From NCBI GenBank assembly GCA_002721105.1, contig PBJL01000039.1:1-32252 (forward strand): DNA of 32,252 nt, in the 5' to 3' direction. Below, piece after piece: positions 15,580-24,580 of the stretch. The translations under genes were made by a program, and so were the position numbers. Origin of the DNA: Acidiferrobacteraceae bacterium (GTDB lineage Bacteria > Pseudomonadota > Gammaproteobacteria > Arenicellales > UBA868). The notes below the pieces were generated by a model. That model was not told where the DNA came from. It ran no database searches and saw only the letters and a list, made by a program, of their open reading frames with translations. The number at the start of each line of letters is the position of its first letter. Position 1 is the first letter of the stretch.

Positions 15580-16749
15580 CTAGCAGTTCTTCAATAAAGG
15601 ATGGAAACCAATTCCTGGATAATCAATAAAACCCCATCTTGATATTTTTGAGGAATCAAACGATATGTCAATTCTTGCTATTGTCAACATGCGAAACCAA
15701 GAATCCCATAAATCTGACTCATCCCATTTTCTGGAATAGCTACTCCAATGTGTGCTGATACGATTATGTTTAGGTCGTAACAGCGTAATTGCATGCCTTA
15801 ACCTTTCCATACGTGCATCTCCATGCGCAGAAAAAATATGGTCAGTAGATCGAAGTATATTAACTAAAGAACGAGGACGAACTTGAAGTGATTCACAAAA
15901 TCCACCATCTATATTCTGTTCGCTTAAGATTGTATTTGCAGTTAGATTCAATATATTTTTATATCCTTCAATATCATTTAATCCAGCCCCTGTTAGAATG
16001 TGTATTGCGTCGTAATCGTAACATCCACCGCCTCCAATATAAGGTGCAAAATGACCTTCATTATCTACCAAAGATGCAACAGCTTCAGATGCTCTATCCC
16101 ATGGCACTGAATCAACACCAAGATACTCAAATATTTCATATTGATGATAGCCATTTTGAAATTGCAAATGTGACATTGACTTAGAATTACCCCAAAATCC
16201 AAACCGATTCATAGAAGAAATATGTTTGTCAACCCATTGAGCTATCTGTCTTTCTGTATTAAGCGCCAAATACTCTCGTGCATGTTGCAAAATAATTCCA
16301 TAAAACATTGCCAAGTTACCTGTTCCAGCTTTACCATCAAACACCCCAGAGTCATCGAATATCTTAATAGGATTTTTATTAATGAGAGGAGCTATATAAG
16401 ATTCTAATGGATTAAGCTTAAGAGTTCCTATGATCGAGAGAGCGCTCAATGTAAATGCAAGTAATTGTAAGAAGGGCTTATCTGTATGTAAGTTAATATG
16501 ACTTGCATTTTGTTTATCACGAAATTGAGCTAAATTGGAACGTAACATTGAGTCATATAATTCACAATCCATTGTTAAAGACTGCCTTTGTTGGAGTAAT
16601 TGCAATCCAAAGATCGCAAAACAAAGGGCATACGGGCTCGAATCTGCGCCCACTGTTAGGCTATATTCTCCATCATTTACTTTACAATTTGAAATAAAGT
16701 TTAGATAGCTCGCCTTGGCTGAATCAATCTGATAATCATTTAACTGCAT
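15580..16749 (-). CDS. Unknown protein with possible alpha/alpha-toroid (prenyltransferase/cyclase-like) repeats
   Basis: A 389-residue protein without signal peptide or clear membrane segment. It is mostly helical by composition with repeated short glycine turns: DGKAGTGNLAMFYG (138-151), DNEGHFAPY (229-237), a striking GGGGCYDYDAIHIL (239-252) and QNIDGGFCESL (278-288). The QxxDGGF-type turn is characteristic of the terpene cyclase/prenyltransferase alpha-barrel repeat, and similar (alpha/alpha)6 barrels occur in polysaccharide lyases and hydrolases. C243, D245 and D247 could form a metal or catalytic site. It lies between the Wzy-like polymerase and two glycosyltransferases, so a glycan- or lipid-carrier-related role is likely, but no function can be assigned. 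Confidence 0.6.
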   Translation of the reverse strand: MQLNDYQIDSAKASYLNFISNCKVNDGEYSLTVGADSSPYALCFAIFGLQLLQQRQSLTMDCELYDSMLRSNLAQFRDKQNASHINLHTDKPFLQLLAFTLSALSIIGTLKLNPLESYIAPLINKNPIKIFDDSGVFDGKAGTGNLAMFYGIILQHAREYLALNTERQIAQWVDKHISSMNRFGFWGNSKSMSHLQFQNGYHQYEIFEYLGVDSVPWDRASEAVASLVDNEGHFAPYIGGGGCYDYDAIHILTGAGLNDIEGYKNILNLTANTILSEQNIDGGFCESLQVRPRSLVNILRSTDHIFSAHGDARMERLRHAITLLRPKHNRISTHWSSYSRKWDESDLWDSWFRMLTIARIDISFDSSKISRWGFIDYPGIGFHPLLKNC

Positions 16750-16762
16750 ATAAATAGCTCAT

Positions 16763-18046
16763 TCAATCTTGAATTGAATGACTCACTTCGAATGACTGAT
16801 TATGATAGTAATTTTTTCGGTTTTTCATTATGGGAAAAATGGCTGGTGAGCTTAATATAAAAAATAAAACAAAATAATTAGGAACATAATTTTGAAATTG
16901 AAAAACCAAAAAAGCAAAAATTAATATCAAAAAATACCGATTAAATGATCCAAACCTTTTTGACAATATTTTCACTGTCATTGATAGCAATAGCACACCA
17001 AAAATTCCTATAGATGGAAGCACTAATAAAAAAAATGAATGAATACTGGTATCATGCACTTGTATTGAATAAACATATGCTGCTCCGACTCCAAATAAAT
17101 AATTATCAAGGAATATTAACAAGGCTTGCACGTTTATAAGCGCCCTCGTAATAGCACTAATGGCACCAGTTGAAACTCCAGCTAAATCTAAATTCATTAC
17201 TGATCCGAAATCCATAAATGATCTCAGTTCCCCTGAATAAATAACTTCATTAAAATAGCTCCAGAACTCTTTGCCTAAAAAAAGATTATTCAAAGATAAT
17301 CCGCCGTATAAAAGTGCTGAGAATATGATCATAATCAAAGAATAACTCTGGAATCGGCTGCGCCGATTAACATAACCAATAATCGAATGTATAGCCATTA
17401 ACAGCAATATCAAAACAGCCCCTCTGGTAGTATTTAGGAAAATCACTAACAGATTAGTTGTCATCATAAACTTATAATAAAAAGGGCTAGCATGAATTCT
17501 ATCTTTAAAATAAATCATGCAAAAAATGACAAAGAGTGATGCATAGGAATAATGGTTTTGATTCATAGCATCAAATCCATCAATTTTGCTTATGTACCCA
17601 TTAAACAAAAACAGCCAATAAAAAATAAAGAAGAAGCTAAACCAAGTTATCAAATTTAATGTGGCTTTAAGATGAAATTCTCTAACCACTGGAGCCGATA
17701 TCGATAAATATGTTGCATATATTGTAAAAACAAATATTGGGCCATATAACGGGCTGTAAAGAATCATTCGAACATCACTCAGTCCATCAAGGCTATAGCC
17801 AGTTGCTAAATAATGAATATACTCAATTAAACCAGTTAAGATAACTAGAAGCATCGGGTAAAAAATAGATACATATATATGTTCTCTTTTACTTAACTTA
17901 TAAAAGATTAAGAGGGAGATAAAATAAATAAGCGTATATGGTCTATTAAGATATAAAAGATTGTCCATACTTAGTATTGATGCAAACGCAACAATGATTG
18001 GACTAAGAAGAAATATTAGTAGTCTGTCTATTGAATATTTCATCAT
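16763..18046 (-). CDS. O-antigen/capsule polymerase-like membrane protein (Wzy type)
   Basis: A 427-residue polytopic protein with about ten to twelve hydrophobic segments and a soluble loop between roughly residues 255 and 310. The TTRGA segment (near residue 207, before a long hydrophobic helix) and the late HDTSIHSFFLLVLPSIGIFG stretch match the pattern of Wzy/WaaL proteins, where Arg in the (S/T)RGA turn and His in the last loops are conserved. It would join undecaprenyl-linked repeat units in the periplasm. It lies 15 bases downstream of the ABC exporter gene, the expected flippase-polymerase pairing. Ligase (WaaL-like) activity cannot be ruled out. Confidence 0.78.
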   Translation of the reverse strand: MMKYSIDRLLIFLLSPIIVAFASILSMDNLLYLNRPYTLIYFISLLIFYKLSKREHIYVSIFYPMLLVILTGLIEYIHYLATGYSLDGLSDVRMILYSPLYGPIFVFTIYATYLSISAPVVREFHLKATLNLITWFSFFFIFYWLFLFNGYISKIDGFDAMNQNHYSYASLFVIFCMIYFKDRIHASPFYYKFMMTTNLLVIFLNTTRGAVLILLLMAIHSIIGYVNRRSRFQSYSLIMIIFSALLYGGLSLNNLFLGKEFWSYFNEVIYSGELRSFMDFGSVMNLDLAGVSTGAISAITRALINVQALLIFLDNYLFGVGAAYVYSIQVHDTSIHSFFLLVLPSIGIFGVLLLSMTVKILSKRFGSFNRYFLILIFAFLVFQFQNYVPNYFVLFFILSSPAIFPIMKNRKNYYHNQSFEVSHSIQD

Positions 18047-18061
18047 AAGATATCTTGACTG

Positions 18062-19783
18062 CTAAGAAACTTTTAAAACCTTTCCATCTTTTAATTGATA
18101 TACCAGATCAGCATGCTTTGAAGTTGACAATCGGTGAGTGATGAACAATACAGTTTTTCCTACACTTTCTGACTTAATCTCTTGAATAATTTTCTCTTCT
18201 AATTCTTGATCCAGTGCACTTGTGGCCTCATCAAAAATAATAAGTTGTGGATTACGCAACATTGCACGAGCCAGAGCTAGTCTTTGCTTTTGTCCGCCAG
18301 ATAATTTCATTCCACGATCGCCAACATTTGTTTTGTAGCCTTCAGAAAATTTTTGAATAAATTCGTGCGCGTGGACCTTTTTGCATACTGACACTACATC
18401 ATCATCAGATGCATCTAAACTTCCAAAACGTACATTTTCTAGAATACTGGTATTAAATAACATAACATCCTGGCCAACATATCCAACACATTTTCTCCAA
18501 GAAATGGCGCTATACTCTAAGAGATCATTATCGTTAATTAATATTCTTCCCAAATTAGGGTCTCGAAATCTTAATAATAAGTCTATGATCGTCGACTTTC
18601 CAGAGCCAGAATCTCCAATTAAAAATACAAACTTTCCTTTTGGAATTATAAAATTCAAACTATCAAGTACCGTGGACTTGTCTTGATAAGAAAAGAGCAA
18701 GTCTTGAAAAATAATGTCTCCATCCAGGTTATTAAATTCATATCCTGCAGTGAGATTCTCTTGCTCACAACCTTCTCTAACTAACTTATTAATTCGTCGC
18801 AATGACTCATAATTACTCAAAACGTGCATCCTGCTATTAACCAACATACTAACTTGCACAGCTACTCTATTACCCACAAGAACAAATATTGCAATTACAG
18901 GCACCAAATTATTAATATCAATATTTAATATTAAAATTGCATAAATCATTACCACAGCCAATATAAAAATAATAACAACCTCACTCAGTTTTTTTGGCAA
19001 GCTTGAAAATACGCTAAAATCTGCCAATACTTTTACATACTTGGTTATCACATTGTTGTATTCGGCAAGAACTCCGTTTTCCATGCCCATTGCTTTTATT
19101 TGTTTAATTGCAAAAATAGATTCTGAAACAGAGTTACTTAAATAGCGGGCATGCTTTATTTTTTCCTGTCCAACTTTTGTAGAGTATTTTTTTATTAAAA
19201 CATTGACGGACAAAGTTAAAAGTAACATAACACTTGTCAGAGCTAGTGTTACAACCCATGAAGTGAGAAGCAAAACAACAAGCATGAGCGCAGATAAAAA
19301 CGCTGCAGAAATGAATTGAATAACAAATTTCAAACAAATAAATGCTTTATCTGTCTCGACTAATACATTATTTACTAAATCTCCCTGCTTATGATTTTCA
19401 AAAAAATCATACTTTGCATAAAGATAGTGCGTCATTAATTCTTTCATCCAATGGCCTCGCATGCCATGGAAGAGGTTGAACTGGAACCTATCTTTAATAT
19501 AAGTGAGGATATTTTTGATAGCTATTAGTAAAAAAAATATAATTATCATGAACACGAGCACTTCACTTTTATCATAAGCCTCGAACGGGGCTAGAAGAAA
19601 ATCTGAAATCACTCCCCCACTTTCCCCACCAATTACAGTCTGCATAATCGGCAAAAGCAGGCTTATACTAAATGCATCCAAGAAGGATGTAATCACAACC
19701 ATTAAGACAAGCAACATCATGCTTCTTTTTTTGTGAGAAACAACTTCTTTCCAAATGCTGAATGCGTTAAATTTATTTTTCAT
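18062..19783 (-). CDS. ABC transporter with fused permease and ATPase (PglK/MsbA-type flippase)
   Basis: A 573-residue half-transporter. The first 320 residues hold about six membrane helices (ABC exporter type 1). The ATPase domain has Walker A GDSGSGKST (390-398), Q-loop at Q438, signature LSGGQ (494-498), Walker B LIIFDEA (514-520) and H-loop H550. Length and order fit PglK (WlaB), which flips lipid-linked oligosaccharides, as well as MsbA and peptide exporters. No Wzx-type flippase is visible in the window and a Wzy-like gene follows, so flipping of the undecaprenyl-linked repeat unit is the best inference. Confidence 0.85.
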   Translation of the reverse strand: MKNKFNAFSIWKEVVSHKKRSMMLLVLMVVITSFLDAFSISLLLPIMQTVIGGESGGVISDFLLAPFEAYDKSEVLVFMIIIFFLLIAIKNILTYIKDRFQFNLFHGMRGHWMKELMTHYLYAKYDFFENHKQGDLVNNVLVETDKAFICLKFVIQFISAAFLSALMLVVLLLTSWVVTLALTSVMLLLTLSVNVLIKKYSTKVGQEKIKHARYLSNSVSESIFAIKQIKAMGMENGVLAEYNNVITKYVKVLADFSVFSSLPKKLSEVVIIFILAVVMIYAILILNIDINNLVPVIAIFVLVGNRVAVQVSMLVNSRMHVLSNYESLRRINKLVREGCEQENLTAGYEFNNLDGDIIFQDLLFSYQDKSTVLDSLNFIIPKGKFVFLIGDSGSGKSTIIDLLLRFRDPNLGRILINDNDLLEYSAISWRKCVGYVGQDVMLFNTSILENVRFGSLDASDDDVVSVCKKVHAHEFIQKFSEGYKTNVGDRGMKLSGGQKQRLALARAMLRNPQLIIFDEATSALDQELEEKIIQEIKSESVGKTVLFITHRLSTSKHADLVYQLKDGKVLKVS

Positions 19784-19845
19784 AGGTAAAATATTATGGC
19801 TACTTCAAATGGCACAGACTAGAATTGCTGGCAATTAAAAAAATC

Positions 19846-21057
19846 TTAACCTGCATTATTCTTCGCAGACTCTTCACATAAACCAATCTCTTTTCTTAGC
19901 TCATCCACTAAATCTCCACTCCGAGACCCTTTGGAAGGTATTTCCCAGAGCGCCTCGTTAAATTCAAGCCTCCCTTTGCAGTAAGGCACCATAAAATACT
20001 GTAAGTTTAGATCCCACATTTTTTCAGATTTATGTTTGCCATATAATTTATCTTTATGCTCTCTATCTTGCGCTGCAAGATCAACACAATTATAAAATGG
20101 TAGTTTGAAAAAAAGCGTTCCCCACATAGTATTACTTGTGCCGCCAATGATACCTTTTTTGACACCTACTATATATGCTTCCAATGCTATATATGGAGAT
20201 CCTCCAGCTTGATTCATTGTGATAGTTCTTCCCAGAACAATGTCATAAAGATAAGCCGTATATAATTTTGCTATGTCCCTCCTGATTTTACGAAGTGGAA
20301 AATACTTTGCGTTAAACTTTAATATGTCTCTTATCGCAGGGAAATATTTAATATATTTTAATATTGATCTTGCTTTTAAACTAGAAAATTGGTCAATCTC
20401 TGAGCCATTGTGTGGTTTATGAACAATAACATCGCTAGAATCTAGTAGATTAAATATGTCTCTCACAGACTCTAAAAAACTCCACTTGTCAGACTCATTG
20501 TAGAAGCTGAACATTGTGGGAATTGCCAAGATATAATCTGCACTAAAATCATCACAAACTGGATATTTCTTAAACGGCAGCCCAACTTCGGTTATATCAA
20601 TTGAGCTGTAAAGTTTTTTTGCTTCTCTTTTTTCAGCAAGAAAACTTAAAAAATCCATATCTACTGCATAGGCTTTTTTAAAATTAAAATGCTTTAAAAT
20701 TTCATCCTGTTGCTCTATGCCAGCATAAGCAAACCCTAGCAATAAAACGGTAGTTTTTGCATCAAAAGTTTTTTTAATGTCCAAAATAGCCTCGTTGCTT
20801 AGAGGCCTCTGTGGAAGCATAAGAACTTTCGTCTCAACCTTCTCTGATTTTATAATTGTTGCGCCTAAATCCTGACACATATTAAGAAATTCAACCTGTG
20901 ATGTGTCATTATTCCTTAGATAAGAATCATTTTGTGGAACTTCATAAATGCCAATGGAAAACTCTGATTTCAAGCCTTTTATAACACTCAAATATGCATT
21001 GACACTTCTAAAATATTCAACTACCAACACCAAATCAAATTTTTTTGAGCGTATCAT
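19846..21057 (-). CDS. Unknown GT-B-like protein, candidate nonulosonate glycosyltransferase
   Basis: A 403-residue soluble protein not matched to a named family. It alternates beta strands and helices, with a central HKPHNG (213-218) followed by GGTSNTMWG (305-313) and FKLPFYN. The His-Pro-type motif then a Gly-Ser-rich turn is the arrangement seen in sialyl/polysialyl- and glycerolphosphate-transferases of GT-B fold. The start is taken as ATG 21057; a GTG one codon earlier is possible. It sits between a cytidylyltransferase and the ABC exporter, consistent with using a CMP-sugar. Function is inferred from context and this motif pattern only. Confidence 0.5.
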   Translation of the reverse strand: MIRSKKFDLVLVVEYFRSVNAYLSVIKGLKSEFSIGIYEVPQNDSYLRNNDTSQVEFLNMCQDLGATIIKSEKVETKVLMLPQRPLSNEAILDIKKTFDAKTTVLLLGFAYAGIEQQDEILKHFNFKKAYAVDMDFLSFLAEKREAKKLYSSIDITEVGLPFKKYPVCDDFSADYILAIPTMFSFYNESDKWSFLESVRDIFNLLDSSDVIVHKPHNGSEIDQFSSLKARSILKYIKYFPAIRDILKFNAKYFPLRKIRRDIAKLYTAYLYDIVLGRTITMNQAGGSPYIALEAYIVGVKKGIIGGTSNTMWGTLFFKLPFYNCVDLAAQDREHKDKLYGKHKSEKMWDLNLQYFMVPYCKGRLEFNEALWEIPSKGSRSGDLVDELRKEIGLCEESAKNNAG

Positions 21058-21133
21058 CACAACATTTTTACAATAGAAATTTGTTTCATTTATCGAGAAA
21101 AGCCGCTTAACCGGTTATGGCCCATAATTATTA

Positions 21134-21802
21134 TCAGGCATTACGACTTAAGTACAAAGACTCTGCCAACTCGAATTCAATTTCAGTATCCACATCTATA
21201 CATTCTTCTTCAGGAATGCTCATCATATGTGGGTCGTTGCGTACAAAATCCCAATGATAGCCTTTGGTTGAAAAAAACTCTTTATTTATGATATGAAAAG
21301 CGTGTGCTGCCTTGTAAAATTTAATATCTTTGTTGGTTGTGAGATTATTCGGATTAGTATTTGTAAGGGGATTTCCTTCCGAATCAAAAATCCAATCTCC
21401 TGTTTTAACAACTGAGGTATAAGACGGATGATCATTTTCCTGAAAATAATCAAATGCTTTCTTTATAGTATCTATGGTTACAAAAGGTAAACAAGGATTA
21501 AACACAAAAATATACTCCGAAGGAACATTACAATAGTGAGCGAATGTAACATGCTGCGGGTTGACCCCTTGCCTTACTGCTTCAGGTTTACGTTTTAATA
21601 ACTCAACATTCTTGAAAGGTTTCGCATATTCCATTAACTCACTTTCTGCAACAGCAAGATAACGATGCTCGAAGAAATCCATTTCATTTAATTTTTCAAG
21701 AGCTATTTGTAATAAAGATTTGTCAGCAAAGGGGCGAATCATTTTCTGTGGCACTCTTGTTGATTGGAGTCTAGAATTTGTAACTACAGAAACTGTTTTC
21801 AT
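21134..21802 (-). CDS. Second CMP-sugar cytidylyltransferase-like protein (CTP_transf_3 family)
   Basis: A 222-residue nucleotidyltransferase. The N-terminal RLQSTRVPQKMIRPFADKSL (10-29) matches the RxxSTRxPxK nucleotide-binding loop of the NeuA/SpsF/PseF cytidylyltransferase group, and CIDVDTEIEFELAE near the C-terminus is the typical DxxxDxxxA metal-binding end. It would activate an acidic nine- or eight-carbon sugar with CTP. A NeuA gene lies only 1.2 kb away in the same operon, so this is either a second activating enzyme for another acid sugar or a diverged paralogue. Its sequence is much less canonical than that of the NeuA protein. Confidence 0.75.
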   Translation of the reverse strand: MKTVSVVTNSRLQSTRVPQKMIRPFADKSLLQIALEKLNEMDFFEHRYLAVAESELMEYAKPFKNVELLKRKPEAVRQGVNPQHVTFAHYCNVPSEYIFVFNPCLPFVTIDTIKKAFDYFQENDHPSYTSVVKTGDWIFDSEGNPLTNTNPNNLTTNKDIKFYKAAHAFHIINKEFFSTKGYHWDFVRNDPHMMSIPEEECIDVDTEIEFELAESLYLSRNA

Positions 21803-21817
21803 GATTATAGCCTTTTA

Positions 21818-22978
21818 TTATTTTTGAATATTATTAATTATTTTGATGATTTTTTTTGTAGCAGAGCCATCTGAAAAGAAAATTTTCTTTTTAGAATAAT
21901 TTAATATCTTTTTATTAAGTTTTTCGATTAACACTTTGAAATCACTTTCATTAATATATTTATTTAGATCTTTTTCAGACAAGATTACCTGAGTAAGGCC
22001 TAGTTTGTTTGTAACCAACAATGAGCTTATATCAACTTTTGAACCGATACCCAAAGATAAACAAGGAATTCGAAAATAAAGCGCATCATACAAAACAGAA
22101 GAATAATAAGAACAAGCGAGATCTAATTTATTAAAAAGATCATAACTTTTATTCTCATCATAAATCATTTTAATACTACGTCCCATCTTCACAAACTCTT
22201 TGTTTTTTTCATTCACTATACTTTCCCAGGGAATTATAGATTCCTTTGGATGGACCCATAAGTAAATATTTATATGCTTATTAAACCAGCGACTGCCTTT
22301 GACAAATGTATTCAAAAGCTGCGTAAAATTACTTTCTTGATCAAAACCCAAAGAGCCTGTCAGATCCTGCTCCCTAATTGGCTGAGATACATATAACACG
22401 TTAAATTCATTTACATTTTTATGTATTTTTTTTACCGAAGTATTCACGGAGTCAATATGAGGATTATGTGTAATTTTTAGGTTGGCATGAGGAACTCCTA
22501 AAGCTAGTAAATCTTCTTTACATTTTTCATCAAGGCAGCAAATAACATCGGGTATGTAATCATGTATGACTTGTCCATTTTTACACGGAAATCGCTCTTC
22601 ATAAAAGCCCCAAAAATCTAATATAGAAATTGTTTTAATATCAGTATTTCTAGCTTTTTTAATTAGAATTTGTTCCAGTGTTCTAATTTCATTTTTACCT
22701 TTCCTGCTGGTTCCAGTCACTATAATTTTTGGCTTATTAATATCAATGATTTTGTCTAAAAATTGTCCTATCTTATTTTGATTAAGATATGAAGGAATGA
22801 CTATTACCTTAATGTCTTTTTTTTTATATAACTCGTAAGATGATTCATGCGCTATAACAACTACATTTAGCAATTTATCATCCTCTTGTATTTTTTTTAT
22901 GATCGGCAAAAATGCCAACACACCTCCATAATCTTTAGAGAAAAAAATAATACTCTGATAATTAGATGCCATAGACAT
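21818..22978 (-). CDS. GT-B-like protein, candidate CMP-nonulosonate or polyol-phosphate transferase
   Basis: A 386-residue soluble protein. The N-terminal half resembles a Rossmann domain; the second half carries WVHPKE (241-246) and SYYSSVLYDAL (290-300), the HPxE followed by Ser-Ser-x-x-x-Asp/Glu-Ala pattern found in CDP-glycerol transferases, polysialyltransferases and hydrolysing 2-epimerases. Its first 17 bases overlap the end of the neuA gene, and a cytidylyltransferase follows, so it may use a CMP-linked sugar. A second in-frame ATG at 22972 is possible. Assignment to a named family is not secure. It is strongly AT-rich. Confidence 0.5.
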   Translation of the reverse strand: MSMASNYQSIIFFSKDYGGVLAFLPIIKKIQEDDKLLNVVVIAHESSYELYKKKDIKVIVIPSYLNQNKIGQFLDKIIDINKPKIIVTGTSRKGKNEIRTLEQILIKKARNTDIKTISILDFWGFYEERFPCKNGQVIHDYIPDVICCLDEKCKEDLLALGVPHANLKITHNPHIDSVNTSVKKIHKNVNEFNVLYVSQPIREQDLTGSLGFDQESNFTQLLNTFVKGSRWFNKHINIYLWVHPKESIIPWESIVNEKNKEFVKMGRSIKMIYDENKSYDLFNKLDLACSYYSSVLYDALYFRIPCLSLGIGSKVDISSLLVTNKLGLTQVILSEKDLNKYINESDFKVLIEKLNKKILNYSKKKIFFSDGSATKKIIKIINNIQK

Positions 22979-23654
22979 CTAATTTTTTCTTTTCATGCAA
23001 AGCCAAAAGCAAGATGTAATCTTCTTCAGAATCAATATTAATCGTCTTTTCCATTAAATAACTAGTCGTTTTTTCAGGTAAAAATGTTTTATCACGAATA
23101 AGCGATTCTATTCTATTTACATAAATACTACCCGTAAGCTTATATACGTCAGGCATAAGTTGTCGTGGCACCTCAGAAGATGAATCTTTCATAAATTCAC
23201 TTATATATCCATTTTCAACTACTTTCATTTTATAAGGATGTGGCTCATTAATCTTTTCAATTGATACAACGGCATCCGCATTATCTTTATAAAGTTGATC
23301 TAACATCGCATTGATCTGTTCTGGAGTTCGAATAGGTGATGTTGGTTGCAAAAGAATTAGATTTGTAATTTCATCAGGGAATTTCTGAATAAAGTGAGTT
23401 ACAACATCAATTGTTTTTACATTATCGCCAGCAAGTTGTTTTGGTCTAAGTCCCAACGATTTGGCGCCGGCATCTTTTGCATGCTGTTCATACTGATGAG
23501 AATCTGTTGAAATATAGACATCATCAATCTTACTTGAATTTTTTGCCACGTTAACAGCTAACTCAATGAGAGTTATGCCACATAATTTAGCAACATTTTT
23601 ATCGACAAACCCTTTGGAGCCAGAGCGCGCAGGAATTAATGCAATATTTTTCAT
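22962..23654 (-). CDS. neuA: CMP-nonulosonate (N-acylneuraminate) cytidylyltransferase
   Basis: A 230-residue enzyme. The CTP-binding loop PARSGSKG is at residues 8-15, followed by KNVAKLCG; LLQPTSPIR is about 100-108 and the C-terminal acidic motif is INIDSEEDYILLLA. This is the canonical NeuA/LegF architecture. It forms CMP-sugar from CTP and a nonulosonic acid. The ATG at 23654 is chosen over a TTG two codons upstream because it gives the family-typical start and a 4-base ATGA overlap with the deacetylase gene. Whether the acid is neuraminic or legionaminic cannot be decided from this protein; the symbol is used in the broad sense. Confidence 0.92.
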   Translation of the reverse strand: MKNIALIPARSGSKGFVDKNVAKLCGITLIELAVNVAKNSSKIDDVYISTDSHQYEQHAKDAGAKSLGLRPKQLAGDNVKTIDVVTHFIQKFPDEITNLILLQPTSPIRTPEQINAMLDQLYKDNADAVVSIEKINEPHPYKMKVVENGYISEFMKDSSSEVPRQLMPDVYKLTGSIYVNRIESLIRDKTFLPEKTTSYLMEKTINIDSEEDYILLLALHEKKKLDVYGI

Positions 23655-24580
23655 GGACAATAAACCAATGACTCAAGCTTACCTCCTGGCGCATCATTTG
23701 TATCTACCCGCTTAAGTAAAAGAGAATTTTCAAAATCACTATCAATATTCATACCTCTGTTCATAGTAAATCCAAGCACCAAACCCATTTCTTTAGCAAC
23801 ATCGCTTACCATATTGTTTACTGCCCCAGGACCACCAAAAGGATAAGATATTGCTTTAATCGGTTTACCTGTCAATTTAGATAAAAAATCTAAAGATATT
23901 CCTATTTCATCTTTAATCATTCTTTCAGCTAAAGTGGCTAATGGTAAGTGTGTATGTGTATGCGTACCCAGCAAATTATTATTAGCTAGTAACCTCAAAT
24001 CATCTTTCCCCATATATAAATTTTTTATGAAGGAATGAGAAGATACGGTTGTATCATTAAACAGGCTATTTACAACTTGCCTTCGGTCTTTTTCGGGAAG
24101 AATAAAATTAAGGAAAAATTTAATCTTTTTCTTTAAGTCTGTATCGTAACGATACTCTTCTTCTAAATCATCAGTATTATATTGAAAATCATAAAATTTA
24201 AATTTTTTTTCTAAATATTCAGCAATATCATTATCACTATATGATGTATAGATGTGATGTAACTTATGAACATCATGGGCATCTTTAGCTAAATATGGCA
24301 GGGTTGTCGAAAAAAATATTGCTGGGATAGAGTTTTTCTCAAGATATTCATATGCTTTCATTTGCTCTTTTAGGTTATCATCAAAAGTTATTACACAGTA
24401 ATTTCCCTTTGGATACTTTTTGCTTCTCACAATCTTCAGTAATTCTTCTTGTGAAATAAAATCATAATATTGTCCTAATTTATCCAGCTGAAATGCCATT
24501 TCATCAATAGAACGAGAATATATTCCTTTGGAAGGATTTACATCCCTAATGTAGTGATAGTTAACAGCTAGTAATTGCAT
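23651..24580 (-). CDS. Polysaccharide deacetylase-family protein (NodB domain)
   Basis: A 309-residue soluble protein without signal peptide, so probably cytoplasmic. NodB motif 1 is TFDD (65-68) with the catalytic and metal Asp, motif 2 is HTHTH (206-210, H206/H210 as metal ligands), and motif 3 is YPFGG (245-249). An inserted helical region (about 100-190) lies between motifs 1 and 2. The family removes N- or O-acetyl groups from sugars. Placed between a formyltransferase and neuA and overlapping both, it is a good candidate for deacetylating a nonulosonate precursor so that another acyl group can be added (inference). Confidence 0.88.
   Translation of the reverse strand: MQLLAVNYHYIRDVNPSKGIYSRSIDEMAFQLDKLGQYYDFISQEELLKIVRSKKYPKGNYCVITFDDNLKEQMKAYEYLEKNSIPAIFFSTTLPYLAKDAHDVHKLHHIYTSYSDNDIAEYLEKKFKFYDFQYNTDDLEEEYRYDTDLKKKIKFFLNFILPEKDRRQVVNSLFNDTTVSSHSFIKNLYMGKDDLRLLANNNLLGTHTHTHLPLATLAERMIKDEIGISLDFLSKLTGKPIKAISYPFGGPGAVNNMVSDVAKEMGLVLGFTMNRGMNIDSDFENSLLLKRVDTNDAPGGKLESLVYCP

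Noticed and set aside
21108..21117. Ten-base palindrome TAACCGGTTA between two leftward genes
   Set aside because: Short, single, without flanking promoter or U-tract; could be chance, so not listed as a feature.
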